From positions 62,001 to 126,000 of the forward strand of contig CAXXPS010000003.1 in assembly GCA_963669415.2 (NCBI GenBank): 64,000 nucleotides of DNA, in the 5' to 3' direction. Origin of the DNA: JAWKWH01 sp963669415 (GTDB taxonomy: Bacteria; Pseudomonadota; Alphaproteobacteria; Rhizobiales; Rhizobiaceae). A model generated the notes under the pieces. The model had not been told where the DNA came from. It worked only from the letters and a program-made list of their open reading frames with translations, and searched no databases. Within the stretch, counting starts at the first letter, position 1; every line of letters starts with the position of its first letter. Of the stretch, positions 7,530-16,558 are shown in pieces. The position numbers and the translations under genes are program-made.

Positions 7530-8900
7530 CTACCGAACCATCGCCAGCCAGTGCTCATGATAATCCGAAACTCCCTCGATTTGCACTCCGCCAACCTCGG
7601 CCATTGAAGGTGAGATCGCCGGTAGTTCGGAACTCTCCATCAAGGCCAGCATGGCTGCGCCCCGGCTGGTGCCATTGGGTTCGTTGCAGGACATGATTTC
7701 GCAGGATGTCATCAGGCCGGCCAGGATGGACAGATATGCGCTGTTGGCAGCAAAAGGTCCGTCAACAATGATGCGTCCGGCCGTTCCCAATCGCGACAAG
7801 GCCAACGCGGTCATCTGCGCGCAGTAAAGCGATGCCAAACTTGCCCTGTAACCGGGGACATCCGGCAATTTTCCGTCAATGCGTCCCGCGCCGCCGCTAT
7901 TCGGAACGGGACCGCCAGAATCTGTAAAAGAAGGAAAAGCGAAGGTGCCTGTCTCGATCAACTCCGTGATCATGCCGATCGCCTGGCTATCCGGATTATC
8001 CCCATCGGCGACGATCTCGTATTCCCGGCCCGCCATAAACCGGCAGCAGGCGACCGGCTCGCCCAACAGGTTGGTGTTCGACACCTGGTCGAATTCGGGC
8101 TGAAGCCGGGAGATCGCGATGGTGGTGTCGAATGCGATGAGCCAGGTTCCCGTCGACAAGAGGCAAAACTCGCCGCCTCCGAGATAGCCAAGCAGGTTGG
8201 CGTTGGAATCGTGAATACCGGTGAGAACGGTTCCTTGACCCGAAAGCTCGACGTTCCTGATCTGCCCCAGCGAATCCCAGGCGTTCCTCATTGGTGCAAA
8301 ACGGTTCGCCCAGCCGCGTGATTTTGCCAGATTCGAAAAATCATTGGTGACCGGATTCCAAAGATGGGTCTGAGCTCCCAGAGCTGTCACCTCGGTTGCA
8401 CGTTCTCCGCACAGCAAAGAGGCAACGTATTGGCCGAGCGGCAGAATTGTCCGGACCCGGGAAAACTCTTCCGGAAACAGCGTTTCCTGCCACAACAGTT
8501 GGCGGCCAAGTGTCAGCGCACCGGGATTGGTGGGTGCGAAGACTTCCGCAAATGGCGGCGAGATGCGATCATATTCGCGGCTTATGGTTTCCGGCGGCAG
8601 TGCCTCATAGGACATGATCGGAAGCGCCAGTTCACCTTTTTCATCCAGAAGCGCCAGTGCTGATCCGTGCGCACACGGCACGATGGTATCAACCGGCAGG
8701 AGCTTGTCGAATTCGGATACGGCGTTCAGCGCAAAGTCGAGCAGTGGCCCGGTGTCCTCATTGAGATAAGGTTCGTCCAACCGGCGCGACGGAATGGTCC
8801 TCGATGCAAGTTCGTTGAGATCACGATCGAACAACATCGCCTTGGTGTTGGTCGAACCGATGTCCAGAACGACGATGCCTTTTGGGTCGGAATGTGCCAA
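7530..8900 (-). CDS. FGGY-family carbohydrate kinase
   Basis: 456-residue ASKHA-fold sugar kinase. The phosphate-1 loop is VVLDIGSTNTKAMLF (11-25), the second half has LLSTGTWLIAFD, and the C-terminal adenosine motif region is AGRIIVDGPFAANSAYLS. Phosphorylates a sugar or polyol with ATP. Its divergent partner is a class II aldolase of fuculose-phosphate type, so L-fuculose- or rhamnulose-like substrates are likely (inference). The start is a TTG at 8900: an in-frame stop lies just upstream and no ATG occurs before the phosphate loop. No clear Shine-Dalgarno is seen. Confidence 0.85.
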   Translation of the reverse strand: MAHSDPKGIVVLDIGSTNTKAMLFDRDLNELASRTIPSRRLDEPYLNEDTGPLLDFALNAVSEFDKLLPVDTIVPCAHGSALALLDEKGELALPIMSYEALPPETISREYDRISPPFAEVFAPTNPGALTLGRQLLWQETLFPEEFSRVRTILPLGQYVASLLCGERATEVTALGAQTHLWNPVTNDFSNLAKSRGWANRFAPMRNAWDSLGQIRNVELSGQGTVLTGIHDSNANLLGYLGGGEFCLLSTGTWLIAFDTTIAISRLQPEFDQVSNTNLLGEPVACCRFMAGREYEIVADGDNPDSQAIGMITELIETGTFAFPSFTDSGGPVPNSGGAGRIDGKLPDVPGYRASLASLYCAQMTALALSRLGTAGRIIVDGPFAANSAYLSILAGLMTSCEIMSCNEPNGTSRGAAMLALMESSELPAISPSMAEVGGVQIEGVSDYHEHWLAMVR

Positions 8901-8941
8901 TGTCGCGAACTACGTGGTTTGCTTCGAAAAAAAATTTGCAC

Positions 8942-9634
8942 ATGAAATACTCCAGCCAACGTTCCGAAGTCATCAACATTTCAAGGCAAATGAATGATTG
9001 CGGTATCAATCAAGGTACGTCCGGCAATGTCAGCGTGCGGACGGATGAGGGATTTCTCGTGACAGCATCCGGCATAGCCTACGATGTGATGAAGCCGGAG
9101 CATGTCGTCGAAGTCACGCTCGACGGTGGGTACTATGGTGCCTATCTGCCATCATCTGAGTGGCGCATGCATCTGGATATATACCACACGCGGCCTGAAG
9201 CGGGCGCGGTCGTCCACGTGCACTCACCTTATGCGACAGCCCTGTCGTGCCTGGGCGAAGATATCCCCGCATTTCACTACATGATTGTGGTTGCCGGCGG
9301 CGATACGATCCGCTGTGCCGAATATGCGACGTTCGGTACCGAGCAGTTGTCGAAAAACATGATTGCGGCGTTGGATGGTCGGAATGCCTGTTTGCTCGCC
9401 AACCATGGCATGATCTGTTTTTCTTCCGATCTCGACAAGTCGCTCGCATTGGCGATCGAGGTTGAGGCGCTATGCCATCAGTTCGTCATCGCCAGACAGG
9501 CCGGTGAGCCGATCATTCTTGATGCTGAAGAAATGAAAACGGTGCTGGAAAAATTCAAAACCTACGGAAAGCAGGCAGACGAATTGGAAGACGCCGGCGA
9601 GCAGGCGGTTTTGTCACCGGTCAAAATTGAATAG
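8942..9634 (+). CDS. Class II aldolase, L-fuculose-phosphate aldolase type
   Basis: 231-residue zinc aldolase. Cleaves a ketose 1-phosphate to dihydroxyacetone phosphate and an aldehyde. Seen are NQGTSGNVSVRT (substrate phosphate loop), FLVTASGIAYDVMKPE, the zinc ligands in AVVHVHSPYATALSC and LLANHGMICF. The ATG at 8942 is preferred over an earlier in-frame start because homologues begin a few residues before the helix leading to QGTSGN. It is divergent from the kinase with only 41 bp between starts, so the two probably share a bidirectional control region. Substrate assignment between fuculose and related sugars cannot be fixed here. Confidence 0.85.
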   Translation: MKYSSQRSEVINISRQMNDCGINQGTSGNVSVRTDEGFLVTASGIAYDVMKPEHVVEVTLDGGYYGAYLPSSEWRMHLDIYHTRPEAGAVVHVHSPYATALSCLGEDIPAFHYMIVVAGGDTIRCAEYATFGTEQLSKNMIAALDGRNACLLANHGMICFSSDLDKSLALAIEVEALCHQFVIARQAGEPIILDAEEMKTVLEKFKTYGKQADELEDAGEQAVLSPVKIE

Positions 9635-9908
9635 AATGTACAAGTTGGTTTGCGACCCAAAGATTTCCTATTTTTGACGGGTGTTAATTGCCGGATCCGG
9701 TGAGATAATTTCAGTTCACCAAACTCAGCATTACTAACTTTGGTTCGCCGCAAACGTTTTGCTACAGAAAATCCGACATTTGTAATTGTCTTCAGTTACA
9801 TAGCTTATTCGGTGCCAAATTGAATTCACTAATGGAAGAGCTTCTCAATTCTCCCAATTCGTGATTTGATCATTGGCTGGGGCAAATTGTGGGTTGGAGG
9901 GCAATTCA

Positions 9909-10754
9909 ATGTGGAAGCTATTACTGTTTCTCGCCGTGGTCATGGTGGGTTTGACGTCCCGCCTGGCGGCCGAAACTACAGAGTGTATCGAAATCACATC
10001 GGCCCCAGTGGTCATTTCGGCTCAGGGTGTCTATTGCCTGAAATCCAATCTGGGCGGGTTTACGCAGACGTCCGGTAATATCATCGACATTCAAGTAAAC
10101 AATGTCACTATTGACTTAAACGGCTTCAAAATAGGGGGTAATGCCGCTGGAGAGTCGACAGGCGCCATAGGGATTTACGCGGAAAACCGCATCAACATCG
10201 TGATTCGAAACGGAACAATTCGCGGATTTGGCACCGGTATTTATCTTAATGAAACCATCGCCGACAAATCGTCCGGCCATTTGCTCGAAGATTTGATCGT
10301 AGAGGACAACAAGATTTATGGCGTTCGCCTTGAGGGAAAAAACTTCACCGTGCGAAACAATCGGTTTGTCAAAACTGGCGGAGATGCTGCTGGTTCACGA
10401 TATGCAATAAGCGTTCATAACAGCCGGAATTTCAGGATTGTCGGCAATCACATCGCTGATACCAATTCTGGTGGAGACGCGTTCGGAATACGGATTTCCG
10501 CATCCAGTATCGTGGAGATCGCGAACAATGCGATTTTCGATACCAACGGCACGAATTCGGATAAAGCAATCAGTTTATTCAATGGAGACCGCTTTTTCAT
10601 TCTCAATAACAAGATCCTGAACCAAACTAGTGGAACGGTTGGTATCGACAAAAATGTACTTGGTTCTGCGCAATTCTGTATTGGCAATGTTATTGCGGGA
10701 TTCTCGTCTCGCATGACAAATTGCACCTACACTTCTAGCAACCATCCGCCGTGA
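9909..10754 (+). CDS. Secreted right-handed beta-helix repeat protein
   Basis: 281 residues with a signal peptide (MWKLLLFLAVVMVGLTSRLA, cleavage near AETTEC). The rest consists of parallel beta-helix rungs rich in Asn/Ile/Val, for example IDIQVNNVTIDLNGFKIGG, INIVIRNGTIRGFGTGIYL, VRNNRFVKTGG, IVGNHIADTNSGGDAFGI and ILNNKILNQTSGTVGI, as in NosD/pectate-lyase-like folds. A Cys pair near each end (CIEI/CLKS and CIGN/CTYT) may form disulfides. The start at 9909 is backed by GGAGGG eight bases upstream and by the signal peptide. The gene is visibly more AT-rich than its neighbours and stands alone, which suggests acquisition. Ligand unknown. Confidence 0.75.
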   Translation: MWKLLLFLAVVMVGLTSRLAAETTECIEITSAPVVISAQGVYCLKSNLGGFTQTSGNIIDIQVNNVTIDLNGFKIGGNAAGESTGAIGIYAENRINIVIRNGTIRGFGTGIYLNETIADKSSGHLLEDLIVEDNKIYGVRLEGKNFTVRNNRFVKTGGDAAGSRYAISVHNSRNFRIVGNHIADTNSGGDAFGIRISASSIVEIANNAIFDTNGTNSDKAISLFNGDRFFILNNKILNQTSGTVGIDKNVLGSAQFCIGNVIAGFSSRMTNCTYTSSNHPP

Positions 10755-10807
10755 CGTGCCGTAAATGTTTTCGACGTCATCATGCACTCGAAATATACCA
10801 GTGAACG

Positions 10808-12478
10808 CTACCCCAATATCCCCGGCAGGTTCAGCTCATTCTCCTTGGCGCAGTCGATGGCGATATCGTAGCCGGCATCGGCATGGCGCATGACGCCTGT
10901 GGCCGGATCGTTCCAGAGCACGCGCTCGATCCGTCTGGCGGCATCATCGGTGCCATCGCAGCAGATGACCATGCCGGAGTGCTGAGAGAAGCCCATGCCG
11001 ACACCACCGCCATGATGCAGCGACACCCAGGTTGCGCCGGAGGCCGTGTTGAGCAATGCGTTGAGCAGTGGCCAGTCGGACACGGCGTCGGAGCCATCCT
11101 TCATTGCCTCAGTCTCACGGTTTGGCGAGGCGACCGAACCGGAATCGAGATGGTCGCGGCCTATGACGACCGGCGCCGACAATTCGCCCGATTTCACCAT
11201 TTCGTTGAAGGCTAGACCAAGGCGGTGGCGCTGGCCAAGTCCGACCCAGCAGATGCGGGCGGGCAATCCCTGAAAAGCGATGCGTTCGCGCGCCATGTCG
11301 AGCCAGTTATGCAAGTGCTCGTCTTCGGGGATCAGCTCTTTGACCTTGGCGTCGGTTTTGTAGATGTCCTCCGGATCACCTGACAGGGCACACCAGCGAA
11401 ACGGACCAACGCCGCGGCAGAACAGTGGGCGGATATAAGCCGGAACAAAACCGGGAAAGGCGAAGGCATTTTCCAGACCTTCCTCCTTGGCCACTTGGCG
11501 AATATTGTTGCCGTAGTCGAGCGTTGGCACATCAGCGTTCCAGAAATCGACCATCGCGGCGACATGGATTTTCATGGAAGCCCGTGCTGCCTTCTCAACC
11601 GCTTTGGGATCGCTTTCCTGTTTCTCGCGCCATTCGGCGACAGACCAGCCTTGGGGCAGGTAACCGTGAATCGGATCGTGTGCGGAAGTCTGGTCGGTGA
11701 CGATATCGGGACGGACACCACGTTTTACCAGTTCGGGAAAGATGTCGGCGGCATTGGCAATCAGCCCGACCGACTTGGCTTCACCGGCTTTTGTCCAGCG
11801 GGAAATCATCTCCAGCGCTTCGTCAAGAGATTCTGTTTTCTCGTCCAAGTATTTGGTTCGCAAGCGAAAATCGGCTCGCGTTTCATCGCATTCGACAGCC
11901 AGGCAACACGCGCCTGCCATTACCGAGGCGAGGGGTTGAGCGCCGCCCATCCCACCGAGGCCAGCGGTTAAAATCCACCGGCCCTTGAGGTCGCCACCAT
12001 AGTGCTGGCGGCCGGCCTCGGCAAAGGTTTCGTATGTGCCCTGAACGATGCCCTGCGTGCCGATATAGATCCACGATCCGGCTGTCATCTGGCCGTACAT
12101 GGCCAGGCCTTTCTTGTCGAGTTCGTTGAAGTGGTCCCAAGTGGCCCAGTGTGGAACCAGGTTGGAATTGGCGATCAAAACACGTGGTGCGTCCTTGTGG
12201 GTGCGGAACACGCCGACTGGTTTTCCGGATTGCACCAGCATCGTTTCCTCTTCGCCGAGTTCCTTCAGCGCGGCGACCATCTGGTCAAAATCACCCCATG
12301 TTCGTGCAGCCCGGCCAATGCCGCCATATACGACTAGTTCATGCGGATTTTCAGCGACATCGGGATGAAGATTGTTCATCAGCATGCGCATCGGTGCTTC
12401 AGTGAGCCAGCTTTTGGCAGTGATCTCAGAACCCGTCGGCGGGTAGACATCGCGGATGTTGTGGCGGGGATTGGTCAT
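10808..12478 (-). CDS. hutU: Urocanate hydratase
   Basis: Second step of histidine catabolism: hydrates urocanate to 4-imidazolone-5-propionate using tightly bound NAD+. The 556-residue length is standard. Family stretches seen include LMNNLHPDVAENPHELVVYGG, TAGLGGMGGAQPLA (NAD-binding glycine loop), SAHDPIHGYLPQGW, the active-site cysteine region FAFPGFVPAYIRPLFCRG and VSLHHGGGVGMGFSQHSGMV. It is the last gene of the minus-strand hut transcript, 35 bp after the TRAP large permease, so the transporter lies inside the operon. Confidence 0.97.
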   Translation of the reverse strand: MTNPRHNIRDVYPPTGSEITAKSWLTEAPMRMLMNNLHPDVAENPHELVVYGGIGRAARTWGDFDQMVAALKELGEEETMLVQSGKPVGVFRTHKDAPRVLIANSNLVPHWATWDHFNELDKKGLAMYGQMTAGSWIYIGTQGIVQGTYETFAEAGRQHYGGDLKGRWILTAGLGGMGGAQPLASVMAGACCLAVECDETRADFRLRTKYLDEKTESLDEALEMISRWTKAGEAKSVGLIANAADIFPELVKRGVRPDIVTDQTSAHDPIHGYLPQGWSVAEWREKQESDPKAVEKAARASMKIHVAAMVDFWNADVPTLDYGNNIRQVAKEEGLENAFAFPGFVPAYIRPLFCRGVGPFRWCALSGDPEDIYKTDAKVKELIPEDEHLHNWLDMARERIAFQGLPARICWVGLGQRHRLGLAFNEMVKSGELSAPVVIGRDHLDSGSVASPNRETEAMKDGSDAVSDWPLLNALLNTASGATWVSLHHGGGVGMGFSQHSGMVICCDGTDDAARRIERVLWNDPATGVMRHADAGYDIAIDCAKENELNLPGILG

Positions 12479-12513
12479 TTACTTAGCCTCCCTGTTGGAG
12501 AGTTTTCCAGTTC

Positions 12514-14061
12514 TCAGAATATGGTTGCGGGTAGCCAGGTGGCGATTGCCGGGATCAGCCAAATGATGAGAATGCCGGCGACTTGCAGCGCGATGAATGG
12601 CGCGACGCCAGCGTATATTTGCCCGGTGGTTACTTCCTTGGGAGCGGCGCCGCGCAAGTAGAACAGCGAAAATCCGAAGGGTGGTGTGAGGAATGAGGTT
12701 TGCAGATTGATGGCAATCAGGATTGCCAGCCAGTAGGGGTCGTGGCCCATCAGGATCAGTGCCGGAACAATCAACGGAAGAAGGATGACGGTTATTTCGA
12801 CGAAGTCGAGGAAGAAGCCGAGAATAAAAATCAGCAGCATCGAAAAGATGAGCGCGCCCAGCGGACCACCCGGCATGGCGGTTAGTATGGCCTCAATTCG
12901 TTCCTGACCGCCCAGGCCAACGAAAACCAGCGAAAATATGCTGGCGGTCAGGATCGTGGCAAAAATCATGGCCGTCACGGTCATGGTCGAGGTCATTGCG
13001 GGTCTGAGAAGATCAGCGATATCCAGCTTGCGCAATGCAGCGAAGATGGCAGCGATACCGCCGAAAGCGAGCGCGGCATATACGGCCCCTTGTACCCAAC
13101 CGAGCATGGTGACGTCACTGCGTTGCAGGCGGATTGGCGCCAGGCCGGTTGCGATGGCCAGCAAAAGAAGAGCGGCAGCGGCGGCGATTGCTATTTTTGC
13201 CGGCATTCCTTGGCGGGTTCCGCCCATCAGTATCGCACCAACAGCGCCGACGGAGGCTGCTTCCGTGGGCGTGGCAATGCCACCGAGTATGGCGCCGAGA
13301 ACGGCTATGATGAGGATGATCGGCGGCAATATTGCACGGCTGATTTCCACCACCGATGGCTGTTCTGAGCTCTGCTGAACGGGCGGCGCATCATCCGGCC
13401 TGAGATAAGCCCTGCCGAGCACGTAGATGATGTAGATGCCGACGAGCAACAGGCCGGGGAACAATGCGCCCGCAAATATCTGGCCGACGGAGATGGTTTC
13501 GACGGTGAATTTCCCCTGCTCGAATTGCGCCTGTTGATAGGCATTCGACATGACGTCGGACAGAATGATCAGCAATGTTGAGGGCGGGATAATTTGGCCC
13601 AAAGTACCGGCAGTACAGACAATGCCCGAAGCAAATGCCGGATTGTAGCCGGACCGCAGCATGGTCGGCAGCGCAATCAGACCCATGGCAATGACCGTCG
13701 CGCCGACAATGCCGGTCGAGGCGGCAAGAAGCGCGCCGACAAGGACCACCGACACACCCAATCCACCGCGCAGAGAGCCGAACAGACGCCCCATGGTTTC
13801 GAGCAGTTCTTCGGCGATGCGGCTTTTTTCAAGCACAACGCCCATCATGACGAACAGCGGAATGGCAATCAGGACATTGTTGGTGAGAAGGCCGAACACC
13901 CGCTGGCCGAGAGCGCCAAGCAATGACAGGTCGAATGAACCGGTGATCCAGCCGAGAAATGCGAAGACAATCGCTGTGCCTGCAATCGAAAATGAAACAG
14001 GGAATCCCAGGAGAATACACCCGATCAGTGCTGCCAGCATGAGTAGATCGAGGTGCGGCAT
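12514..14061 (-). CDS. TRAP transporter large permease (DctM type)
   Basis: 515-residue inner-membrane protein with about a dozen hydrophobic segments, the ion-coupled channel of a tripartite ATP-independent periplasmic transporter. Family features are IPLFVMMGVVLEKSRIAEELL near the N-terminus, GIVGATVIAMGLIALPTML, ASGIVCTAGTLGQIIPPSTLLI (the conserved GxxIPPS) and the end FVEITVILLPLIVPALI. It is somewhat longer than typical DctM (about 430) because of a central loop with extra helices, as in the DctM group of TAXI/amino-acid-type systems. It abuts dctQ (stop/start overlap at 14061) and is followed by hutU. Confidence 0.92.
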   Translation of the reverse strand: MPHLDLLMLAALIGCILLGFPVSFSIAGTAIVFAFLGWITGSFDLSLLGALGQRVFGLLTNNVLIAIPLFVMMGVVLEKSRIAEELLETMGRLFGSLRGGLGVSVVLVGALLAASTGIVGATVIAMGLIALPTMLRSGYNPAFASGIVCTAGTLGQIIPPSTLLIILSDVMSNAYQQAQFEQGKFTVETISVGQIFAGALFPGLLLVGIYIIYVLGRAYLRPDDAPPVQQSSEQPSVVEISRAILPPIILIIAVLGAILGGIATPTEAASVGAVGAILMGGTRQGMPAKIAIAAAAALLLLAIATGLAPIRLQRSDVTMLGWVQGAVYAALAFGGIAAIFAALRKLDIADLLRPAMTSTMTVTAMIFATILTASIFSLVFVGLGGQERIEAILTAMPGGPLGALIFSMLLIFILGFFLDFVEITVILLPLIVPALILMGHDPYWLAILIAINLQTSFLTPPFGFSLFYLRGAAPKEVTTGQIYAGVAPFIALQVAGILIIWLIPAIATWLPATIF

Positions 14062-14564
14062 CAGCTTTCGGCCTCCCGCAATTGCATCAGGTTTTTAAGG
14101 ATGCAGGACAGGGACTGGACGATCAGCAGGATGCAAAATGCCGGGATCAGCGATTTGAGCAGGAAGGAGGCGGGAATGCCGCCGACCGAGATTGGGCCTT
14201 CCAGAATTGCCCAGGAATTGCGGACAGAGGGCCATGTCCACCAAAGAAGTGCCAGCATTGACGGCAGCAGCAGGACAATGTGGCCAAAAAGATCAATCTT
14301 TGCCTGGGTGTGTGGACTGACCTTGGCGTAGAAAATGTCCACACGGACATGATCGTCCACCAGCAGCGTATAGCCGGCGCCGAGCATGAACAGGGCGGAG
14401 TGCATGTAGAGCACGGCTTCGTTTGCAGCGATAAAACTGACACCGAACACATACCGCAACAACACAATGACGAACTGAACCAGCACCATCGCCAACGCCA
14501 GCCATCGCACCGTGGATCCGGTGGCGCGATTGATCGTGTCTAGATGGTCGGCAATTTTTTTCAT
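14061..14564 (-). CDS. TRAP transporter small permease (DctQ type)
   Basis: About 167 residues with four membrane helices: WLALAMVLVQFVIVLLRYVFG, AVLYMHSALFMLGAGYTLLV, FGHIVLLLPSMLALLWWTW and SLIPAFCILLIVQSLSCIL. The DDHVRVDIFY stretch after helix two is the classic DctQ motif. The start chosen is the ATG at 14564 (MKKIADHLDTI); a TTG at 14594 is an alternative, and neither has a clear Shine-Dalgarno. It overlaps the DctM start by a base. As part of the hut operon it probably helps import histidine or a histidine breakdown product. Confidence 0.88.
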   Translation of the reverse strand: MKKIADHLDTINRATGSTVRWLALAMVLVQFVIVLLRYVFGVSFIAANEAVLYMHSALFMLGAGYTLLVDDHVRVDIFYAKVSPHTQAKIDLFGHIVLLLPSMLALLWWTWPSVRNSWAILEGPISVGGIPASFLLKSLIPAFCILLIVQSLSCILKNLMQLREAES

Positions 14565-14620
14565 GTGGTTCAAAGACAGAACGGGATCGACCAAATTGCT
14601 TTGGCCGATCCATTTGGTTC

Positions 14621-15709
14621 CTAGTATTTGTAGTCCAAGCCGCGGGCGTTCATCTGCCCATTGTCGGCATAGGTCATGTATTCGGCGATGGAGCTTCTAT
14701 AGGCGAGGAAACTCTCGGTGATGCGGCGAACAAGCTCGTCGTCATCTTCGCGCAGATCGGCCATGACTTCGCCGGCGGCATTGCCCATGGCGACAATGAC
14801 ATCATCGGGCAGTTTCTTGACCTGCACGCCATGTTCTGAAACCAGTTTTTGCAGCGAGAGCGCATGTTTGGTCGTGTATTCGGTCCAGACCGGGTTATAG
14901 AGGCTCTCACAAGCCAAGCGCACTGCGTCTTTCAGATCGTCTGGTAATTCATTGTAAACATTGGCATTCACGGCACATTCTTCAGCCGAAGATGGCTCGC
15001 CGACACCTGGCCAATAGTAGTTTTTTGCCGTCTGGTAGAAACCAAGTGCGCTGTCCGTCCAAGGGCCGATGAATTCACCGGCATCAAGCGCACCGGACTG
15101 CATTGCCTGGAACATGTCGCGTCCGCCCATCGCCTGAACAGCCATGCCGATTTTGGCGCACATTTCTGACGCCAGACCGGTTGTGCGGAATTTCAGACCT
15201 TTCAAATCATCGACCGAGTTGATCTCCGTTCGGAACCAGCCCTGCCACTGCGGTCCTGAATTGCCGCACAAAAACGGTTTCAGACCGAAACGGCCATACA
15301 TTTCGTCGTAAAGGTCCTGGCCGCCGCCATGGGCCAACCAGCCAACCTGCTCGTCGGCGCGCAGGCCAAAGGGCTGAGAACCGAACAGGAGTATGCCCTT
15401 GGACTTGGAACCCCAATAGGCGGGAACCGCGTGATAGAGTTCAGCGGTGCCCTCCGAAACTGCATCGAAAACACCGCGGCCTGGAACCAGTTCACCTGCG
15501 GCAAACAGTTTGACCTCGATGCGTCCGCCGGAAAGCGCAGTGATACGGTCAGCCAACATCTGAGCTGCGACACCGGGGCCCGGCAGGTTTTTCGGCCATG
15601 CGGTGACCATTTTCCATTCGCGTTTGTCTTGCGCGATGGCCGGTGTTGCGAGCGTTGTTGCAGCTGCGCCACCTATGGCGGTTGTTTTCAAAAATTTACG
15701 TCGGTTCAT
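14621..15709 (-). CDS. TRAP transporter periplasmic substrate-binding protein (DctP type)
   Basis: 362 residues with a twin-arginine signal (MNRRKFLKTTAIGGAAA, cleavage after TPAIAQ). The mature part has the TRAP-binding-protein landmarks WPKNLPGPGVAAQMLADRI, GRIEVKLFAAGELVPG, LKGLKFRTTGLASEMCAKIG (the Arg that clamps the substrate carboxylate) and MFQAMQSGALDAGEFIGPW. The family (DctP, group binding alpha-keto or amino acids, often Tat-exported) binds organic acids. Because it lies between hutU and hutG, urocanate, histidine or a related imidazole acid is the likely ligand (inference). Confidence 0.92.
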   Translation of the reverse strand: MNRRKFLKTTAIGGAAATTLATPAIAQDKREWKMVTAWPKNLPGPGVAAQMLADRITALSGGRIEVKLFAAGELVPGRGVFDAVSEGTAELYHAVPAYWGSKSKGILLFGSQPFGLRADEQVGWLAHGGGQDLYDEMYGRFGLKPFLCGNSGPQWQGWFRTEINSVDDLKGLKFRTTGLASEMCAKIGMAVQAMGGRDMFQAMQSGALDAGEFIGPWTDSALGFYQTAKNYYWPGVGEPSSAEECAVNANVYNELPDDLKDAVRLACESLYNPVWTEYTTKHALSLQKLVSEHGVQVKKLPDDVIVAMGNAAGEVMADLREDDDELVRRITESFLAYRSSIAEYMTYADNGQMNARGLDYKY

Positions 15710-15751
15710 GTTAACCTCCCATGTCTGGTTTTGGATGACGTAATGATAAAT

Positions 15752-16558
15752 TCAGGTGCCATTCGACTTGGACAGCGCCCAGGATTCGAGCATTTGCAAT
15801 AGTTCGGCCAAGTGTGAGCGCAACCGCTCGGCCTTCTCGTCGTCGTACTCGAAAGGTAGATTTTCGCTCTGCAGATGAGATGATTGTGTCAATTCCATCT
15901 GAATGGCATGCATGTTTTCGGTGGGCCGACCATAGTGGCGTGTGGTCCAGCCACCCTTGAAGCGGCCGTTGACGACGTGGGTGTATTGATCCGCGCCGGC
16001 GCAAACTTTCTCAACGATGGCAGTGATATCGGATGCGCAGGTGGTTCCATTATTGTCACCGATGTTGAAGTCGGGCAAGCGGCCTTCGAACAAGAATGGG
16101 CAATGCGAGCGGATCGAGTGACAATCGTACAAAATGACCATTCCGTGCATTTCCCGCACGCGCTCCAACTCAGCTTGCAATGCGGCGTGGTAGGGCGCGT
16201 GAAATGATGCCAGACGCTCTTCGATATCACTGTCGCCGGGTTCGCTGCCTTCGCGCCACAACGGATTGTTGTCGAAATCGGTCAAGGGAATGAGACCGGT
16301 GGTGTTCTGGCCGGGATACAAGCTCTTGCCGGAGGGGTCGCGGTTGGCATCGATAACGTAGCGATGGAATGTAGCGCGCACTGTGGTGGCGTCCGGCAGC
16401 AGGCCATCATAAAGCCGGTGCACATGCCAATCGGTGTCCGTCAGTGTCCGTCCACGGTCGTTCAAACGTTCCGAAACACTCTCGGGTACATGGGTTCCTG
16501 TGTGTGGCAAACCCAAGACAATTGGGCTGTTGCCATGGTGTATTTCGACCGGGTTCAC
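15752..16558 (-). CDS. hutG: N-formylglutamate deformylase
   Basis: 268 residues. Final step of the five-step hut pathway: hydrolyses N-formyl-L-glutamate to glutamate and formate. Family stretches are PIVLGLPHTGTHVPESV, DTDWHVHRLYDGLLPDATTVRATFHRYVIDANRDP (read as two blocks around His-Val-His) and VILYDCHSIRSHCPFLFEG, matching the HutG/FGase fold with metal-binding His and Asp. Its start overlaps the hutH stop by 4 bp (16555-16558), showing tight coupling. Its presence with hutF confirms the formylglutamate route rather than direct formiminoglutamase. Confidence 0.95.
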   Translation of the reverse strand: MNPVEIHHGNSPIVLGLPHTGTHVPESVSERLNDRGRTLTDTDWHVHRLYDGLLPDATTVRATFHRYVIDANRDPSGKSLYPGQNTTGLIPLTDFDNNPLWREGSEPGDSDIEERLASFHAPYHAALQAELERVREMHGMVILYDCHSIRSHCPFLFEGRLPDFNIGDNNGTTCASDITAIVEKVCAGADQYTHVVNGRFKGGWTTRHYGRPTENMHAIQMELTQSSHLQSENLPFEYDDEKAERLRSHLAELLQMLESWALSKSNGT

